From contig JAILXR010000001.1 of assembly GCA_050789445.1 (NCBI GenBank), positions 930,001 through 994,000 on the forward strand: 64,000 nt of DNA, given 5' to 3'. A program made the translations under genes and the position numbers. The DNA is from JAWSVE01 sp050789445 (GTDB taxonomy: Bacteria > Pseudomonadota > Gammaproteobacteria > Pseudomonadales > Cellvibrionaceae). How positions within the stretch are numbered: position 1 is the stretch's first letter; each line of letters starts with the position of its first letter. This document shows positions 19,093-28,881 of the stretch, piece after piece. The notes beneath the pieces were generated by a model that worked only from the letters and a program-made list of their open reading frames with translations, had not been told where the DNA came from and did not search any database.

Positions 19093-19905
19093 ATGAAGGT
19101 TATCTCCTTTAACGTCAATAGCGTGCGCATGAGATTGCACCAATTACAAGAAGTCATCAATAAGCACAACCCAGATTTTATTGGCTTACAAGAAACAAAA
19201 GTAACAGATCCTGATTTCCCTATAGAAGCTATCAATGAAATGGGGTATCAAGTTGGATTCCACGGCCAAAAAACACATTATGGCGTAGCGTTACTCTACA
19301 AAGATTCAGCCTGTAAAATCCAATTAGGCTTTGAAACAGATGATGAAGAAGCACAAAAGCGATTCATTCTAGGTGAATTTAAAACACAAGACGGCAAAAA
19401 ACTCACTGTTATTAACGGGTATTTTCCTCAAGGTGAAAGTAAAGATCACCCCACAAAATTCCCCAACAAAAAGAAATTTTATGAAGACCTACAAACATTA
19501 ATCGAAAAAGACCTCGATAATAATGATCCAGTTATTGTGATGGGCGATATGAATATCTCCCCCGCTGATATTGATATTGGTATCGGTGAAGACAACCGCA
19601 AGCGATGGCTCCGCACGGGGAAATGCAGTTTTTTGCCTGAAGAGCGCGAGTGGTTAGACCGATTAAAAAGTTGGGGATTAGAAGATACCTACCGCAAACA
19701 TTATCCAGACAAAGATGACGAATTTAGCTGGTTTGATTACCGCTCAAAAGGTTTTGATAGAGAACCTAAACGAGGATTACGAATTGATTTAATTTTAGCT
19801 TCGCCTAGTTTGGCTGAGCGCTGCACAGATGCAGGTATAGATTACGATATACGTGGGATGGAAAAACCATCAGATCATTGCCCGATTTGGGCAACATTTG
19901 ATTAA
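19093..19905 (+). CDS. xthA: Exodeoxyribonuclease III
   Basis: This is an AP endonuclease and 3'-5' exonuclease of base-excision repair, of the EEP nuclease fold. It starts MKVISFNVNSVRMRL. The conserved sites are visible: LQETKV with the metal-binding glutamate, GDMNISP with the Asp-x-Asn pair, RIDLILAS, and the terminal SDHCPIWATFD with the catalytic Asp-His. The length of 270 is normal. GGAG lies about 11 bases before the ATG. It stands alone after the prc terminator and is convergent with the sensor protein gene at 20013. Confidence 0.94.
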   Translation: MKVISFNVNSVRMRLHQLQEVINKHNPDFIGLQETKVTDPDFPIEAINEMGYQVGFHGQKTHYGVALLYKDSACKIQLGFETDDEEAQKRFILGEFKTQDGKKLTVINGYFPQGESKDHPTKFPNKKKFYEDLQTLIEKDLDNNDPVIVMGDMNISPADIDIGIGEDNRKRWLRTGKCSFLPEEREWLDRLKSWGLEDTYRKHYPDKDDEFSWFDYRSKGFDREPKRGLRIDLILASPSLAERCTDAGIDYDIRGMEKPSDHCPIWATFD

Positions 19906-20012
19906 TACTGCTCAACAATTGTTTTATATAAAAATATTTTTTCACCATCATTGATTATTAATGCCTCGAAAAATTACAACAGTACTTAGCTTAAAGTAAT
20001 AAGCGCAATAAT

Positions 20013-22403
20013 TTAATGATGGATGGAAGATCCACCGCCATCATCCAACCATCTTTTCAGAGAGTGCTCTAGGTCACTGTATCTTACTGGCTTAGACAAA
20101 TAATCGTCCATGCCTACGGCTAAACATTTATTTTGGTCCTCTTCCGTAGTATTCGCAGTTAAAGCGATAATTGGAATATGCTTGTCAGTAGATTTCTCTT
20201 TAATCCGAATCGCTTCTGTAGCAGTAAAGCCATCCATTTCTGCCATCTGACAATCCATTAATATCAAATCAAACTCTTGCTCTTCTAACATGTTCAGCGC
20301 TTCGGCTCCATTATTCGCGATCTTAGTTGTATAGCCTAGTCGCTTTAACATTCCTTCGGCCACCATTTGATTAACTCGATGATCCTCTACCAATAAAATT
20401 CTCTCCCTCTCACCTCCGTCATCCAATGAGAATAATTTATTCAATACATGGTGCGCATGAAAATCAACATTGAACAAGGCATCGACCAAAATGTGATGGA
20501 ACTGTTGAAGCTGAAGAGGCTTTTGTATTGCATGGATGTTAGGTTGCTCATGCAAAAACTGACGGTGTAAAGAAGATTGTATTTGTCTATCGGTTGCTAC
20601 AACAAAAACGGGCCTTGAACTTAAGTGATCATGCTGAAAAATAGCTTTTTTCACAATAGAATGTTTTCCGTCGAATATGTTGTCATCTGATACCTCAGCA
20701 AACCACAAAATTGACTCAACATTTTTTTCCTTTAATAAATTATTTAGTAATTTACCAATAGACTCAGAACTAGTCTTTTGATCATCAACATTGGTGCTTG
20801 ACTGGCTAGCTTCCGAATCTATAGGTGTATTAATAAATTCTTCGGGGGCGAAAAAAATTATAGATAAACCCCACTCACTTAACTGTTCTAGGACATAGCT
20901 TTTAATTTTTTCAGGACAATTCACAATCGCCAAATATTTATCTTTTAAATTTGCGTTAGGATAAAATTCTGGCGTGGAACCACTTTTCGCCTCAACAGGA
21001 AACTCTACTTCAATACCCACTCCTTCTGCATGCTCCCCCCCCGAAGAAACGTTAACTGTTGCATTTAATTGTTTAGCAAAATTTTCAGCCATTAAATAAT
21101 TTAGAGCAACAGCGCCGTTCAACTGACTTGAAGTCACCAGCTTTTCAATTAATGGATGAGTTTTCTCTAAGTCCTTATCCTCTATAACATCGGTTAATAT
21201 AATATTCAAAACACCTTTGGATGAATCTAAAGAATGATAATTTGTAGTGATTAATAACCTACCACTGACATTTAGCCGATTCATGCAGCTTAATAGCAAA
21301 GAAAGCACTTTTAAAATTAAATTTTTATCCGCTTTGATTCTCTGGGGTAAATGTTTATCAAAAATAAAGTTAGTATCAATCCCATGATCGTAGCCCTCTC
21401 TCGCTACAGCGACAAATAGCTCTTCAAAATCTCTCACTATCGGAAATATAACTAATTCAGACTGGATGATTTTCTGCTTAGAGCGTGAATAATCATTAAC
21501 CGTGTCAATTAAGTTAATCGTTTTTTCACCAGCTTGTTCAGTCGTATCTATCAGCTCTTTTTGTTGCAAGCTGACAGGTGTGTCTTTCAAAAGGTGTACA
21601 CCACTTAACAAGCTATCCAGATGAATTTTCAGTTCTTGTGAATAAGCCGCTATAAATTCAGAGTCATTTTTTGAATTAGCCTTTTCCGCATGATGGGCCG
21701 CCTGATAGCTCTCAGCCTTTAATCGGATAAGGTATTCAGACTCTCTAATCTTCCAAAAACTCTTGGAACTTACCTTTGCATGATGCATCAGCACTATATA
21801 CAAAAAACAACAAGCAACTGGAGACACGCTATTTTTAATAATATTCGCATCTGTGATAAAGATAAGATAGAACCCAGAAAAAATTATAGGCCCCCAAAGA
21901 AATGAAAGCTTGGTCAACAAAACCCTGCTATAAGGTGCGAAATTTTCAACAACCAAAACGCTAACTACGACTAGAGCTATTATCACTGTGGAATAATACG
22001 GGACAGGCAATACTAATGATGCGATAGCAAGAAGAATTCCGGTAACTAAGGCCACCAAAACATCACTCATAAAAAAATGAAATCGCCAGCGCTGAGCCCC
22101 TCTTTGATAATTACCATCAAAGAAAATTGCCCAATAACAATGGTAAGCTAACAAGCCTAGACCTATCGCAAAGACAGCAAGCAAGGCCAAATTAAAACTA
22201 AATTCTTGGGCAACCACAGCCACAAAGAATAAAGTCATAAAAGCTAATGAAAGTGTTATAGGATAAACAAAAAGATTGAATTTTGAGGCTTGTATATCCG
22301 TATACCTATTTGCTCCTTTGTCTTTCTGAGCCTTTGTATTTCGATCCCGACTTATCTCCAAAAACTGCCAGCCCACTAAATCACCTAATTTTACCTGACG
22401 CAT
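20013..22403 (-). CDS. Hybrid sensor with a degenerate histidine-kinase core and an intact receiver domain
   Basis: There are six probable membrane helices between residues 45 and 208. A kinase-like region then follows at about 245-470, and a receiver domain at about 668-785. The dimerisation helix reads EFIAAYSQELKIHL, where active kinases have S-H-E; Gln256 replaces the phospho-accepting histidine. The N box is LILKVLSLLLSCMNRLN, without its asparagine, and the glycine-rich ATP-lid motifs are not found. The receiver is complete: acidic Glu673/Asp674, phospho-acceptor Asp717 in LILMDCQMAEMDG, Thr749 and Lys771. The protein therefore probably receives phosphate, or another signal, from a partner kinase. 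The architecture resembles BarA/GacS-type hybrids. It is divergent from the coiled-coil gene at 22643. Confidence 0.85.
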   Translation of the reverse strand: MRQVKLGDLVGWQFLEISRDRNTKAQKDKGANRYTDIQASKFNLFVYPITLSLAFMTLFFVAVVAQEFSFNLALLAVFAIGLGLLAYHCYWAIFFDGNYQRGAQRWRFHFFMSDVLVALVTGILLAIASLVLPVPYYSTVIIALVVVSVLVVENFAPYSRVLLTKLSFLWGPIIFSGFYLIFITDANIIKNSVSPVACCFLYIVLMHHAKVSSKSFWKIRESEYLIRLKAESYQAAHHAEKANSKNDSEFIAAYSQELKIHLDSLLSGVHLLKDTPVSLQQKELIDTTEQAGEKTINLIDTVNDYSRSKQKIIQSELVIFPIVRDFEELFVAVAREGYDHGIDTNFIFDKHLPQRIKADKNLILKVLSLLLSCMNRLNVSGRLLITTNYHSLDSSKGVLNIILTDVIEDKDLEKTHPLIEKLVTSSQLNGAVALNYLMAENFAKQLNATVNVSSGGEHAEGVGIEVEFPVEAKSGSTPEFYPNANLKDKYLAIVNCPEKIKSYVLEQLSEWGLSIIFFAPEEFINTPIDSEASQSSTNVDDQKTSSESIGKLLNNLLKEKNVESILWFAEVSDDNIFDGKHSIVKKAIFQHDHLSSRPVFVVATDRQIQSSLHRQFLHEQPNIHAIQKPLQLQQFHHILVDALFNVDFHAHHVLNKLFSLDDGGERERILLVEDHRVNQMVAEGMLKRLGYTTKIANNGAEALNMLEEQEFDLILMDCQMAEMDGFTATEAIRIKEKSTDKHIPIIALTANTTEEDQNKCLAVGMDDYLSKPVRYSDLEHSLKRWLDDGGGSSIHH

Positions 22404-22642
22404 TCATTAAAATAATGGTTAGTGGTAAACCGCTAACCTCCCTATTTTTAAAGTATAGAAGCCATGAGGCGTATTGCTGTTTTTATTTTTACCATTAATA
22501 TCAGCAAGTTAAGATAATATCGACCTATAAGCATCAACTTTGAAGCATCAAATTTCATTAGAATTTTTAAAACTGACAATTTATCCTATTATTAATACAA
22601 GTTTCTTAATTACTCTAACTTCAGTCGCCCCCCAAGGAAATA

Positions 22643-24496
22643 TTGTTTAGATATCATATGGACCTAACTGTCGCTGCTTACTTGTTTATTGCTGAATCCA
22701 TATTTTTTTCAGCGCTATTAATTGTTTGTCTAAAAATGGCAAACAATAAGCATCGCTCACACCTCAAAAAATTAATGGAATTAATCGGCAAAACCGAAGA
22801 AAAGTCTAAAGCTGTAAATGCTGAAAAGGTTTCGATAGAAGATATAAGAAAAAAATTATTCCAACAGATAAACAAGCTTCAAAATGAGATATTTGATCTT
22901 AAAAAAACAAAACAAAAATACGAAAGATTAAAAATACGCTACAGAGAATTAAAAAATTCTTATGAAAAACTAGAAAAAGAGTCGTCAGCAAACTCCGAAA
23001 ACGAACTAACGGAAAAAGATCTGACAGCAAAAAAAATAAAATCCGTCAACGAAGCTGAATCTTCATCAGACAAAGCTAAACAGGATATCGAAGACTATGA
23101 AAATAAAATAGCTGAACTAAAAGACACCATAGAAACACTTAAAACCTCTTTGCTCCAATGTAATATTAATGAATCAGCCAACGCCAATGCTAGCTTATCG
23201 TCAATTGACGAATTAGGAAAAAGCATTGAATCTTCTTCGGAAACAGCTGACAACGTTAAGCAATCCATAAAGACACTAAAAAATGAATTAGAAATTTATA
23301 AAAATCGAGTTTTTGAACTTGAAAAAAACTCATCAGAAGATAATACGATTAACGGTAAGAGAAAAAGCAAATACACCATCGTCTCCAAATCCATTAACAA
23401 TACAGAAAACTCTGATAATAGTTTAGAAAAAGACACGCTAGATAAATTTGAAGCACTTCAAAAAGAAGTAAGTAATTTACGAACCGCAACAAATGAACAG
23501 CGCGATATTATTTTCAACCTTGAAAACCAGGTAAAGCAGCTTAAAACTGAATTAAACGAAGGTGATTTACAAAATTCAGATCGAGAAGAAAAAGAAGTTC
23601 AACTTCAATCGTTAGAGAGAAAGCTATCTGAAACAGAAGGCTGTATCGATATACTAGAGAGTGAAATCGAATATCTTAATGAAAAGCTTTCTGAAATAGA
23701 AAAGCATCCTCTTCAAGAAATTCTTCACGATGAACCTGTAAAACAAAATACCTCAACAGCTAGCCCGGATGGCAAGCCAGCAATCACAATAAAAGAACAT
23801 ATTCAAAATATTGTCAAAACAACTGAAAGTGCAGCAATTGAAGCTGCTTTGGAATTAATTGCTACAGAAATACTAGATGCAATTGAGCCATTAGACATAG
23901 ATGTTTTCTTAACAATAAAATCAACATTAGGCGAAATAGAAGTTACTGCAAAAGATAATTGGACTTCAGCGGAGAAATCTTCAGTGGAAAGCCGATTAAA
24001 TCAGAATAAATTTTTTAGTGAGCAGAAAGATAATGTTTTAAAAATTAGCAGCTATCACGTAGGCATATTAGCTACCCCTTCCAGCAATGAAGATTCTCAA
24101 AGACCCATCTCTGATTACGAAGAACCATTGTCGATTATGATATTAGTCGCTAACGCTGTTATTGATTCATTTGAACATAGAAAGAATGCGTCAAGCAGCA
24201 ATCAGGTCTTTAAAAAGGCAGTCGATGCTGTACGAACTGACAGCCAAAAGATTTCCATTCAACAAAACTATCAATCAGAAGAAGCCAAAAAAGTATTAGA
24301 TAATTTTTTGACGGATCTAAACAATAGTCTTAATACAATGAACATCACAGAAAATCAGAGTGCTTTTTTTGATTCGATGATAAAAGAAGTAAAGGATCGT
24401 ATGGATTTACTCCACTCAACCCGTGGCAGCGTAGAAGCAGACTTCACCACCATGATCAATAAGCTTGAAAAAAGCGGAGAGAGATTATTTCATTGA
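22643..24496 (+). CDS. Membrane-anchored long coiled-coil protein of unknown function
   Basis: One hydrophobic helix (about residues 9-31) is followed by a long, highly charged coiled coil with heptad-like Leu/Ile spacing (about 40-360). A less charged C-terminal part (about 375-617) contains ILDAIEPLDIDVFLTIKSTLGEIEVTAKDNW and ends in helical repeats. I do not recognise the family. The topology suggests an inner-membrane protein with a cytoplasmic rod. The start is TTG at 22643 with AAGGA four bases upstream; the ATG at 22658 is the alternative. It is divergent from the degenerate sensor and ends 18 bases from the opposing carbamoyltransferase gene. A partnership with the sensor is only suggested by position. 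Confidence 0.75.
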   Translation: MFRYHMDLTVAAYLFIAESIFFSALLIVCLKMANNKHRSHLKKLMELIGKTEEKSKAVNAEKVSIEDIRKKLFQQINKLQNEIFDLKKTKQKYERLKIRYRELKNSYEKLEKESSANSENELTEKDLTAKKIKSVNEAESSSDKAKQDIEDYENKIAELKDTIETLKTSLLQCNINESANANASLSSIDELGKSIESSSETADNVKQSIKTLKNELEIYKNRVFELEKNSSEDNTINGKRKSKYTIVSKSINNTENSDNSLEKDTLDKFEALQKEVSNLRTATNEQRDIIFNLENQVKQLKTELNEGDLQNSDREEKEVQLQSLERKLSETEGCIDILESEIEYLNEKLSEIEKHPLQEILHDEPVKQNTSTASPDGKPAITIKEHIQNIVKTTESAAIEAALELIATEILDAIEPLDIDVFLTIKSTLGEIEVTAKDNWTSAEKSSVESRLNQNKFFSEQKDNVLKISSYHVGILATPSSNEDSQRPISDYEEPLSIMILVANAVIDSFEHRKNASSSNQVFKKAVDAVRTDSQKISIQQNYQSEEAKKVLDNFLTDLNNSLNTMNITENQSAFFDSMIKEVKDRMDLLHSTRGSVEADFTTMINKLEKSGERLFH

Positions 24497-24514
24497 ACGC
24501 TATACTATATAAAA

Positions 24515-26206
24515 TTATTTCTTGTAAACAACATAATTTCCTAGCACCAAAGCATCTAAGCCTGTCGAAAAAAAACAACGTATTGCATCACGAGGAGATT
24601 CTACTACAGGCTCTCCCTGTATATTGAAGCTAGTATTGAGAACAACTGGAACTCCCGTTTTCTCGGCAAGCTTACTTATTAGTGCATGATACAAAGGATT
24701 AGTTTCTTTTTTTACGGTTTGCAATCTAGCACTACCATCTACATGTGTCACTGCCGGAATAACTTCTCTCTTATCAGGGAGCACATCACATACTTTCAAC
24801 ATAAATGGAGCTTCAACATTGATATCAAAAAATAATTTTGCGCCTTCTACTGTGCTTGATGGTGCAAACGGCCTGTAAGCTTCTCTATATTTTACCTGCG
24901 CGTTAATTTTATCTTTCATATCTCTAATAGCTGGATTCGCAAGAATACTACGCGCTCCTAGAGCACGAGGCCCTATTTCCATCCGCCCTTGAAACCAACC
25001 AATAATTTTTCCATTGAATAACAACTCTGAAGCAGCAAGTGCAATATCATCGCAATATTCATACTTAAGTTGGAATTGTTTTAATAACACTTCTATAAAA
25101 TCATTATCGTATTCATTTCCAACATAAGGGTTATCATGAATAAAGTTCCTATCTTTTTTCAAAATTCCGTTATAGAGATAATAGGCAGCCCCTATAGATG
25201 TTCCATTATCACCCGCCGCAGGCATAATATATACATCATCAAATCCGGCCTCTCTTAGCAGCCTTCCATTCATAACACTATTAAGTGAAACTCCGCCAGC
25301 AATAACAAGAAATCTTGCCCCAGTTTTTTCTTTAAGATTTCGTGCAATTTTAAGAGCTGTTTCTTCTAGTACTTTCTGAAAAGCAGCAGCAACATCATAA
25401 TGATGCTTTGCAAAATCAGAGTCTTTGCTTCTTGGCGCCCCGAAAACATCATGAAATTTTTCACTGCAACGTTTATATCCCCAAAACTGAAAATTAAAAT
25501 AACTCAAATCAAGAGTGATTTTATTTTCAGCATTGATAGAAACGATATCGGAAACTCGATCATAAAAAATGGAGGCATCTCCAAGAGGAGCTAACCCCAT
25601 GGTTTTACCTTCATCGTAATTAGGTCGAAAGCCGCAAAATTCTGTCACGGCCTCATAAAAAGAACCTAGTGAGTGAGGGAAATACGTTTCTTCAAAACAT
25701 TGAATATCATTCCCCTTTCCAAACCCTGTCCATCCGCAAGCCCATTCACCTGAACCGTCTAGCGCAAGTATTGCAGCTTCATCGTAAGGCGACACAAAAA
25801 AGGAACCCGCTGCATGAGAAAGATGATGCTCCACAAATTCGATTCGAGGACCAACAGCCACACTTTTAAATTTATCGTTGTACCAATTCCAAAAGCCTTT
25901 TTGCTTTAGGCGTCCATTGAATAATTCATGTTTTATAAAAGGTTTTGAATTTAAAATATTCTTGAGCCCATATAAGACTTTCTTTTGCCAATCGAGAGTT
26001 GGCTTAATTGACACAGCTATATGATCTATATCGTTATAACTAATTTTTGCAAATTTCAGACACTCATCAATAGCATTCCTCGGAAAATCACCAGTATGCT
26101 TATTTCGAGAAAAACGCTCTTCTTCCAACGCAACAATTAACTTGCCATCAATGACAAGGCAAGCGCTTGAATCATGAAAATAATAATTTAATCCGAGAAT
26201 TACCAT
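24515..26206 (-). CDS. Carbamoyltransferase, NodU/CmcH family
   Basis: Such enzymes carbamoylate hydroxyl groups of sugars or secondary metabolites from carbamoyl phosphate and ATP. The kinase-like N-terminal domain starts VILGLNYYFHDSSACLV. It contains the metal-binding VEHHLSHAAGSFFVSPY (His127-His131 region), ALDGSGEWA and YDEGKTMGLAPLG. Then come VIAGGVSLNSVMNGRL and the C-terminal YrdC-like part with RALGARSILANP, YREAYRPFAPS and NTSFNIQGEPVV. The length (563) is normal. No sugar-nucleotide or glycosyltransferase genes lie nearby, so the acceptor is not evident. It is convergent with the coiled-coil gene. Confidence 0.9.
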   Translation of the reverse strand: MVILGLNYYFHDSSACLVIDGKLIVALEEERFSRNKHTGDFPRNAIDECLKFAKISYNDIDHIAVSIKPTLDWQKKVLYGLKNILNSKPFIKHELFNGRLKQKGFWNWYNDKFKSVAVGPRIEFVEHHLSHAAGSFFVSPYDEAAILALDGSGEWACGWTGFGKGNDIQCFEETYFPHSLGSFYEAVTEFCGFRPNYDEGKTMGLAPLGDASIFYDRVSDIVSINAENKITLDLSYFNFQFWGYKRCSEKFHDVFGAPRSKDSDFAKHHYDVAAAFQKVLEETALKIARNLKEKTGARFLVIAGGVSLNSVMNGRLLREAGFDDVYIMPAAGDNGTSIGAAYYLYNGILKKDRNFIHDNPYVGNEYDNDFIEVLLKQFQLKYEYCDDIALAASELLFNGKIIGWFQGRMEIGPRALGARSILANPAIRDMKDKINAQVKYREAYRPFAPSSTVEGAKLFFDINVEAPFMLKVCDVLPDKREVIPAVTHVDGSARLQTVKKETNPLYHALISKLAEKTGVPVVLNTSFNIQGEPVVESPRDAIRCFFSTGLDALVLGNYVVYKK

Positions 26207-26455
26207 TAGCTCATCCTATTGCCTAACTTCAATTTAACTAAAATGACTTACAAGGAACCAATGCAGAGGAGCAACCTTATAGTCTGGTCGCCTAGCACAT
26301 TTACTTAATGTAAAAAAACTAGGCGCATAAAAATATTCTACATATGTTTTCAACATAACAAAGTATCAATTATGAATAAATCTATATCTAAAACCAGCTT
26401 CAGTAGGTTACGATCAAACTTATGAAAAAGTTACACGTTAAAAAAAACTAACTGA

Positions 26456-26938
26456 TTAAGTGGTGAAGTCTTTTAAAGAAACAACAACACCATTATTATC
26501 GGCATACACATATTCACCGGGATTAAACGTAACTCCGCCAAACGTGATAGGAATATTTAGGTCCCCTATTCCCCGCTTCTCAGTCTTTAAAGGGATGGAA
26601 GCTAGCGCTTGAACGCCTAAGTCCAGCTCAGCTAATGCATCCACATCACGAACACAACCGTAAATAATTAACCCAGCCCACCTATTTTTAACGGCTTGCT
26701 CTGCAATCATATCGCCTAAGAGAGCTTTCCTAAGCGAACCTCCTCCATCGACAACCATAACCTGACCTTCTCCTGACTTTGATGCATTTTCTTTTACGAG
26801 GGAGTTATCCTCGAAACATTTAATCGTAACGATTTTGCCACAAAAACCTTCGCGACCACCAAAGTTCACAAACATAGGCTCACAAACACGAACATCATTT
26901 GGATTCTCATCACAGATATCAGGAGTACATACATTCAT
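26456..26938 (-). CDS. rraA: RraA family protein, probable regulator of RNase E
   Basis: The 160-residue protein has the RraA fold: GDMIAEQAVKNRWAGLIIYGCVRDVDAL, then FGGVTFNPGEYVYADNNGVVVS. It stays very close to the E. coli pattern, in which RraA binds RNase E and slows RNA decay. RraA-like proteins can also be aldolases with the same Arg-Asp site (CVRDVD), so an enzymatic role cannot be ruled out. It is a single gene, flanked by 249 bases on the left and the etf terminator on the right. Confidence 0.87.
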   Translation of the reverse strand: MNVCTPDICDENPNDVRVCEPMFVNFGGREGFCGKIVTIKCFEDNSLVKENASKSGEGQVMVVDGGGSLRKALLGDMIAEQAVKNRWAGLIIYGCVRDVDALAELDLGVQALASIPLKTEKRGIGDLNIPITFGGVTFNPGEYVYADNNGVVVSLKDFTT

Positions 26939-27014
26939 AAAAATACCTTTCAGCTATTAACTAAGTTTCGCCTAACCTAACACAAAGAATTAAATCAGTA
27001 ATTATTTTTAGACG

Positions 27015-27044
27015 AAAAAAAACCGACTCTTTGTCGGTTTTTTT
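27015..27044 (-). terminator. Terminator of the etfBA operon
   Basis: The hairpin AAACCGAC-TCTTT-GTCGGTTT lies about 30 bases past the etfA stop. On the minus strand the stem is followed by a run of eight T, so it ends leftward transcription well; the T-run on the other side may also serve plus-strand transcripts. Confidence 0.88.
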
Positions 27045-27071
27045 ACTCACTAAATAAAATCTAGCAATTAT

Positions 27072-28001
27072 CTACAGCTTTGATTCCAATTCAGGAACGG
27101 CATCAAACAAATCAGCAACCAGTCCATAATCTGCGACTTGGAAAATCGGTGCTTCTTCATCTTTGTTAATAGCAACAATGACTTTACTATCCTTCATTCC
27201 TGCCAAATGCTGAATCGCTCCCGAAATGCCTACTGCAATATACAAATCTGGCGCAACGATTTTACCCGTTTGACCAACTTGCATATCGTTAGGAACAAAG
27301 CCCGCATCGACAGCAGCACGAGATGCACCAACACCTGCATTTAATTTATCAGCAAGCTTATAAAGCATTTCGAAGTTGTCGCCATTTTGCATACCACGAC
27401 CACCAGAAACAACAATACTTGCTGACGTTAATTCAGGTCGTTCACTTTTCGCTAGCTCTTCACCAACAAATTTAGAATTGCCCGCGTCATGCGCAGAACC
27501 TAATGCTTCAACAGCAGCAGAACCGCCTTCAGCTGCAACAGGATCAAAACCAGTTGTACGAACAGTGATGACTTTTATCGCATCTGAACTTTGTACAGTT
27601 GCAATAACATTACCCGCATAAATTGGGCGTTTAAATGTATCTGCACTTTCAACTGCACTGATATCGGAAATAGCTTGTACATCTAACAACGCTGCAGCAC
27701 GAGGTAATGTATTTTTACCTGCCGTTGTTGCTGGCGCTAGAATATGAGTGTAGTTGCCACCAATTTCAGCAATCAGTAATGCAACATTTTCAGCTAGTTT
27801 GTGTTCATAAGCTGCATTATCAGCGACTAAAACTTTTGAAACGCCTTCGACTTTTGCGGCCGCTTCACCGACACTGGCACAACCACTACCTGCAACTAAA
27901 ATCTCGATGTCACCACCGATCGCTTTTGCTGCTGCCACAGTATTTAAAGTCGCACCTTTGAGGCTAGCATTATCGTGTTCTGCAATAACTAAAATACTCA
28001 T
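27072..28001 (-). CDS. etfA: Electron transfer flavoprotein alpha subunit
   Basis: This FAD-binding subunit, with EtfB, collects electrons from acyl-CoA and other dehydrogenases and passes them to ETF-ubiquinone oxidoreductase, encoded divergently at 29276. It shows the N-terminal ILVIAEHDNASLKGATL, VVSGGRGMQNGDNFEMLYKLADKL, and the FAD signature DLYIAVGISGAIQHLAGM followed by VIAINKDEEAPIFQVADYG. The length of 309 is normal. Its ATG shares one base with the etfB stop (TGATG), so translation is coupled. Confidence 0.95.
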   Translation of the reverse strand: MSILVIAEHDNASLKGATLNTVAAAKAIGGDIEILVAGSGCASVGEAAAKVEGVSKVLVADNAAYEHKLAENVALLIAEIGGNYTHILAPATTAGKNTLPRAAALLDVQAISDISAVESADTFKRPIYAGNVIATVQSSDAIKVITVRTTGFDPVAAEGGSAAVEALGSAHDAGNSKFVGEELAKSERPELTSASIVVSGGRGMQNGDNFEMLYKLADKLNAGVGASRAAVDAGFVPNDMQVGQTGKIVAPDLYIAVGISGAIQHLAGMKDSKVIVAINKDEEAPIFQVADYGLVADLFDAVPELESKL

Positions 28002-28750
28002 CAGATTACTTTCGCCTCATTTTTTAGTTTATCGATCAACGTATCAACATCAGGTACTTTAATACCAGCACTACGTTGTGCTGGTGGCTCAACCTTTAAG
28101 AAAGTCACACGGCGAGCAGTATCAACACCTAGATCAGCTGGTGACATTGACTCGAGTGGTTTTTTCTTTGCTTTCATAATATTGGGAAGAGAAGCATAGC
28201 GTGGTTCGTTTAATCGTAAATCGGTTGTTACGATAGCAGGAAGAGTCAACTCAACCGTTTGTAAACCGCCATCAATTTCACGAGTAACAGCAACATTTCC
28301 CTCAGCCACTTTGACTTCAGAAGCAAAAGTACCTTGTGGGTAACCTGTCAATGCACCGAGCATTTGACCCGTTTGGTTATTGTCATTATCGATTGATTGC
28401 TTACCAGTGATAATTAAATCTGGAGATTCTTTTTCGATAACCGCTTTTAAACATTTAGCAATAGCTAAAGGCTCAAGCGCTTCGTCTGTTTCAATATGAA
28501 TTCCGCGATCAGCTCCAAGAGCTAATGCTGTGCGAATTTGCTCTTGAGCCTGTTTAGGACCGATAGAAACAGCAACGATCTCTGTTGCAGTACCCGCTTC
28601 TTTCAAGCGAACAGCTTCTTCAACAGCAATTTCACAAAAAGGGTTAATGGACATTTTGACGTTCGCTAGATCGACGTCAGTGCCATCCGCTTTCGGACGG
28701 ACTTTAACGTTGTAATCAACAACGCGTTTTACAGCTACAAGAATCTTCAT
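28001..28750 (-). CDS. etfB: Electron transfer flavoprotein beta subunit
   Basis: This is the AMP-binding partner of EtfA. It begins MKILVAVKRVVDYNVKVR and has CEIAVEEAVRLKEAG, GPKQAQEQIRTALALGADRG, ITGKQSIDNDNNQTGQML and the ETF-beta signature region near VELTLPAIVTTDLRLNEPRYASLPNIMKA. The length (249) is normal. It is the first gene of etfBA, with a long upstream region shared with ETF-QO. Confidence 0.95.
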   Translation of the reverse strand: MKILVAVKRVVDYNVKVRPKADGTDVDLANVKMSINPFCEIAVEEAVRLKEAGTATEIVAVSIGPKQAQEQIRTALALGADRGIHIETDEALEPLAIAKCLKAVIEKESPDLIITGKQSIDNDNNQTGQMLGALTGYPQGTFASEVKVAEGNVAVTREIDGGLQTVELTLPAIVTTDLRLNEPRYASLPNIMKAKKKPLESMSPADLGVDTARRVTFLKVEPPAQRSAGIKVPDVDTLIDKLKNEAKVI

Positions 28751-28867
28751 GGATGACCCATTCAGTTAGCGATAGAAGGAAGTCTGTATGCGGAGATTAC
28801 CGCAAATGTTTGACCTCGAAGTCGCTCCCAATAAAATAGGGGCGGCTTACGAGCGGCGCATATGTTG

Positions 28868-28881
28868 ACGGTTTCGACCGT
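28868..28881. promoter_or_regulatory. Short palindrome in the etfB/ETF-QO intergenic region
   Basis: ACGGT-TTCG-ACCGT is a perfect inverted repeat about 120 bases upstream of etfB. It may be an operator or a small hairpin in the leader. The regulator is unknown, and it does not match the PsrA or FadR sites I know. Confidence 0.35.

Noticed and set aside
20013..22403. Loss of the kinase motifs explained by a frameshift or sequencing error
   Set aside because: The frame is continuous for 796 codons, and sequence before and after the altered boxes stays kinase-like in the same frame.
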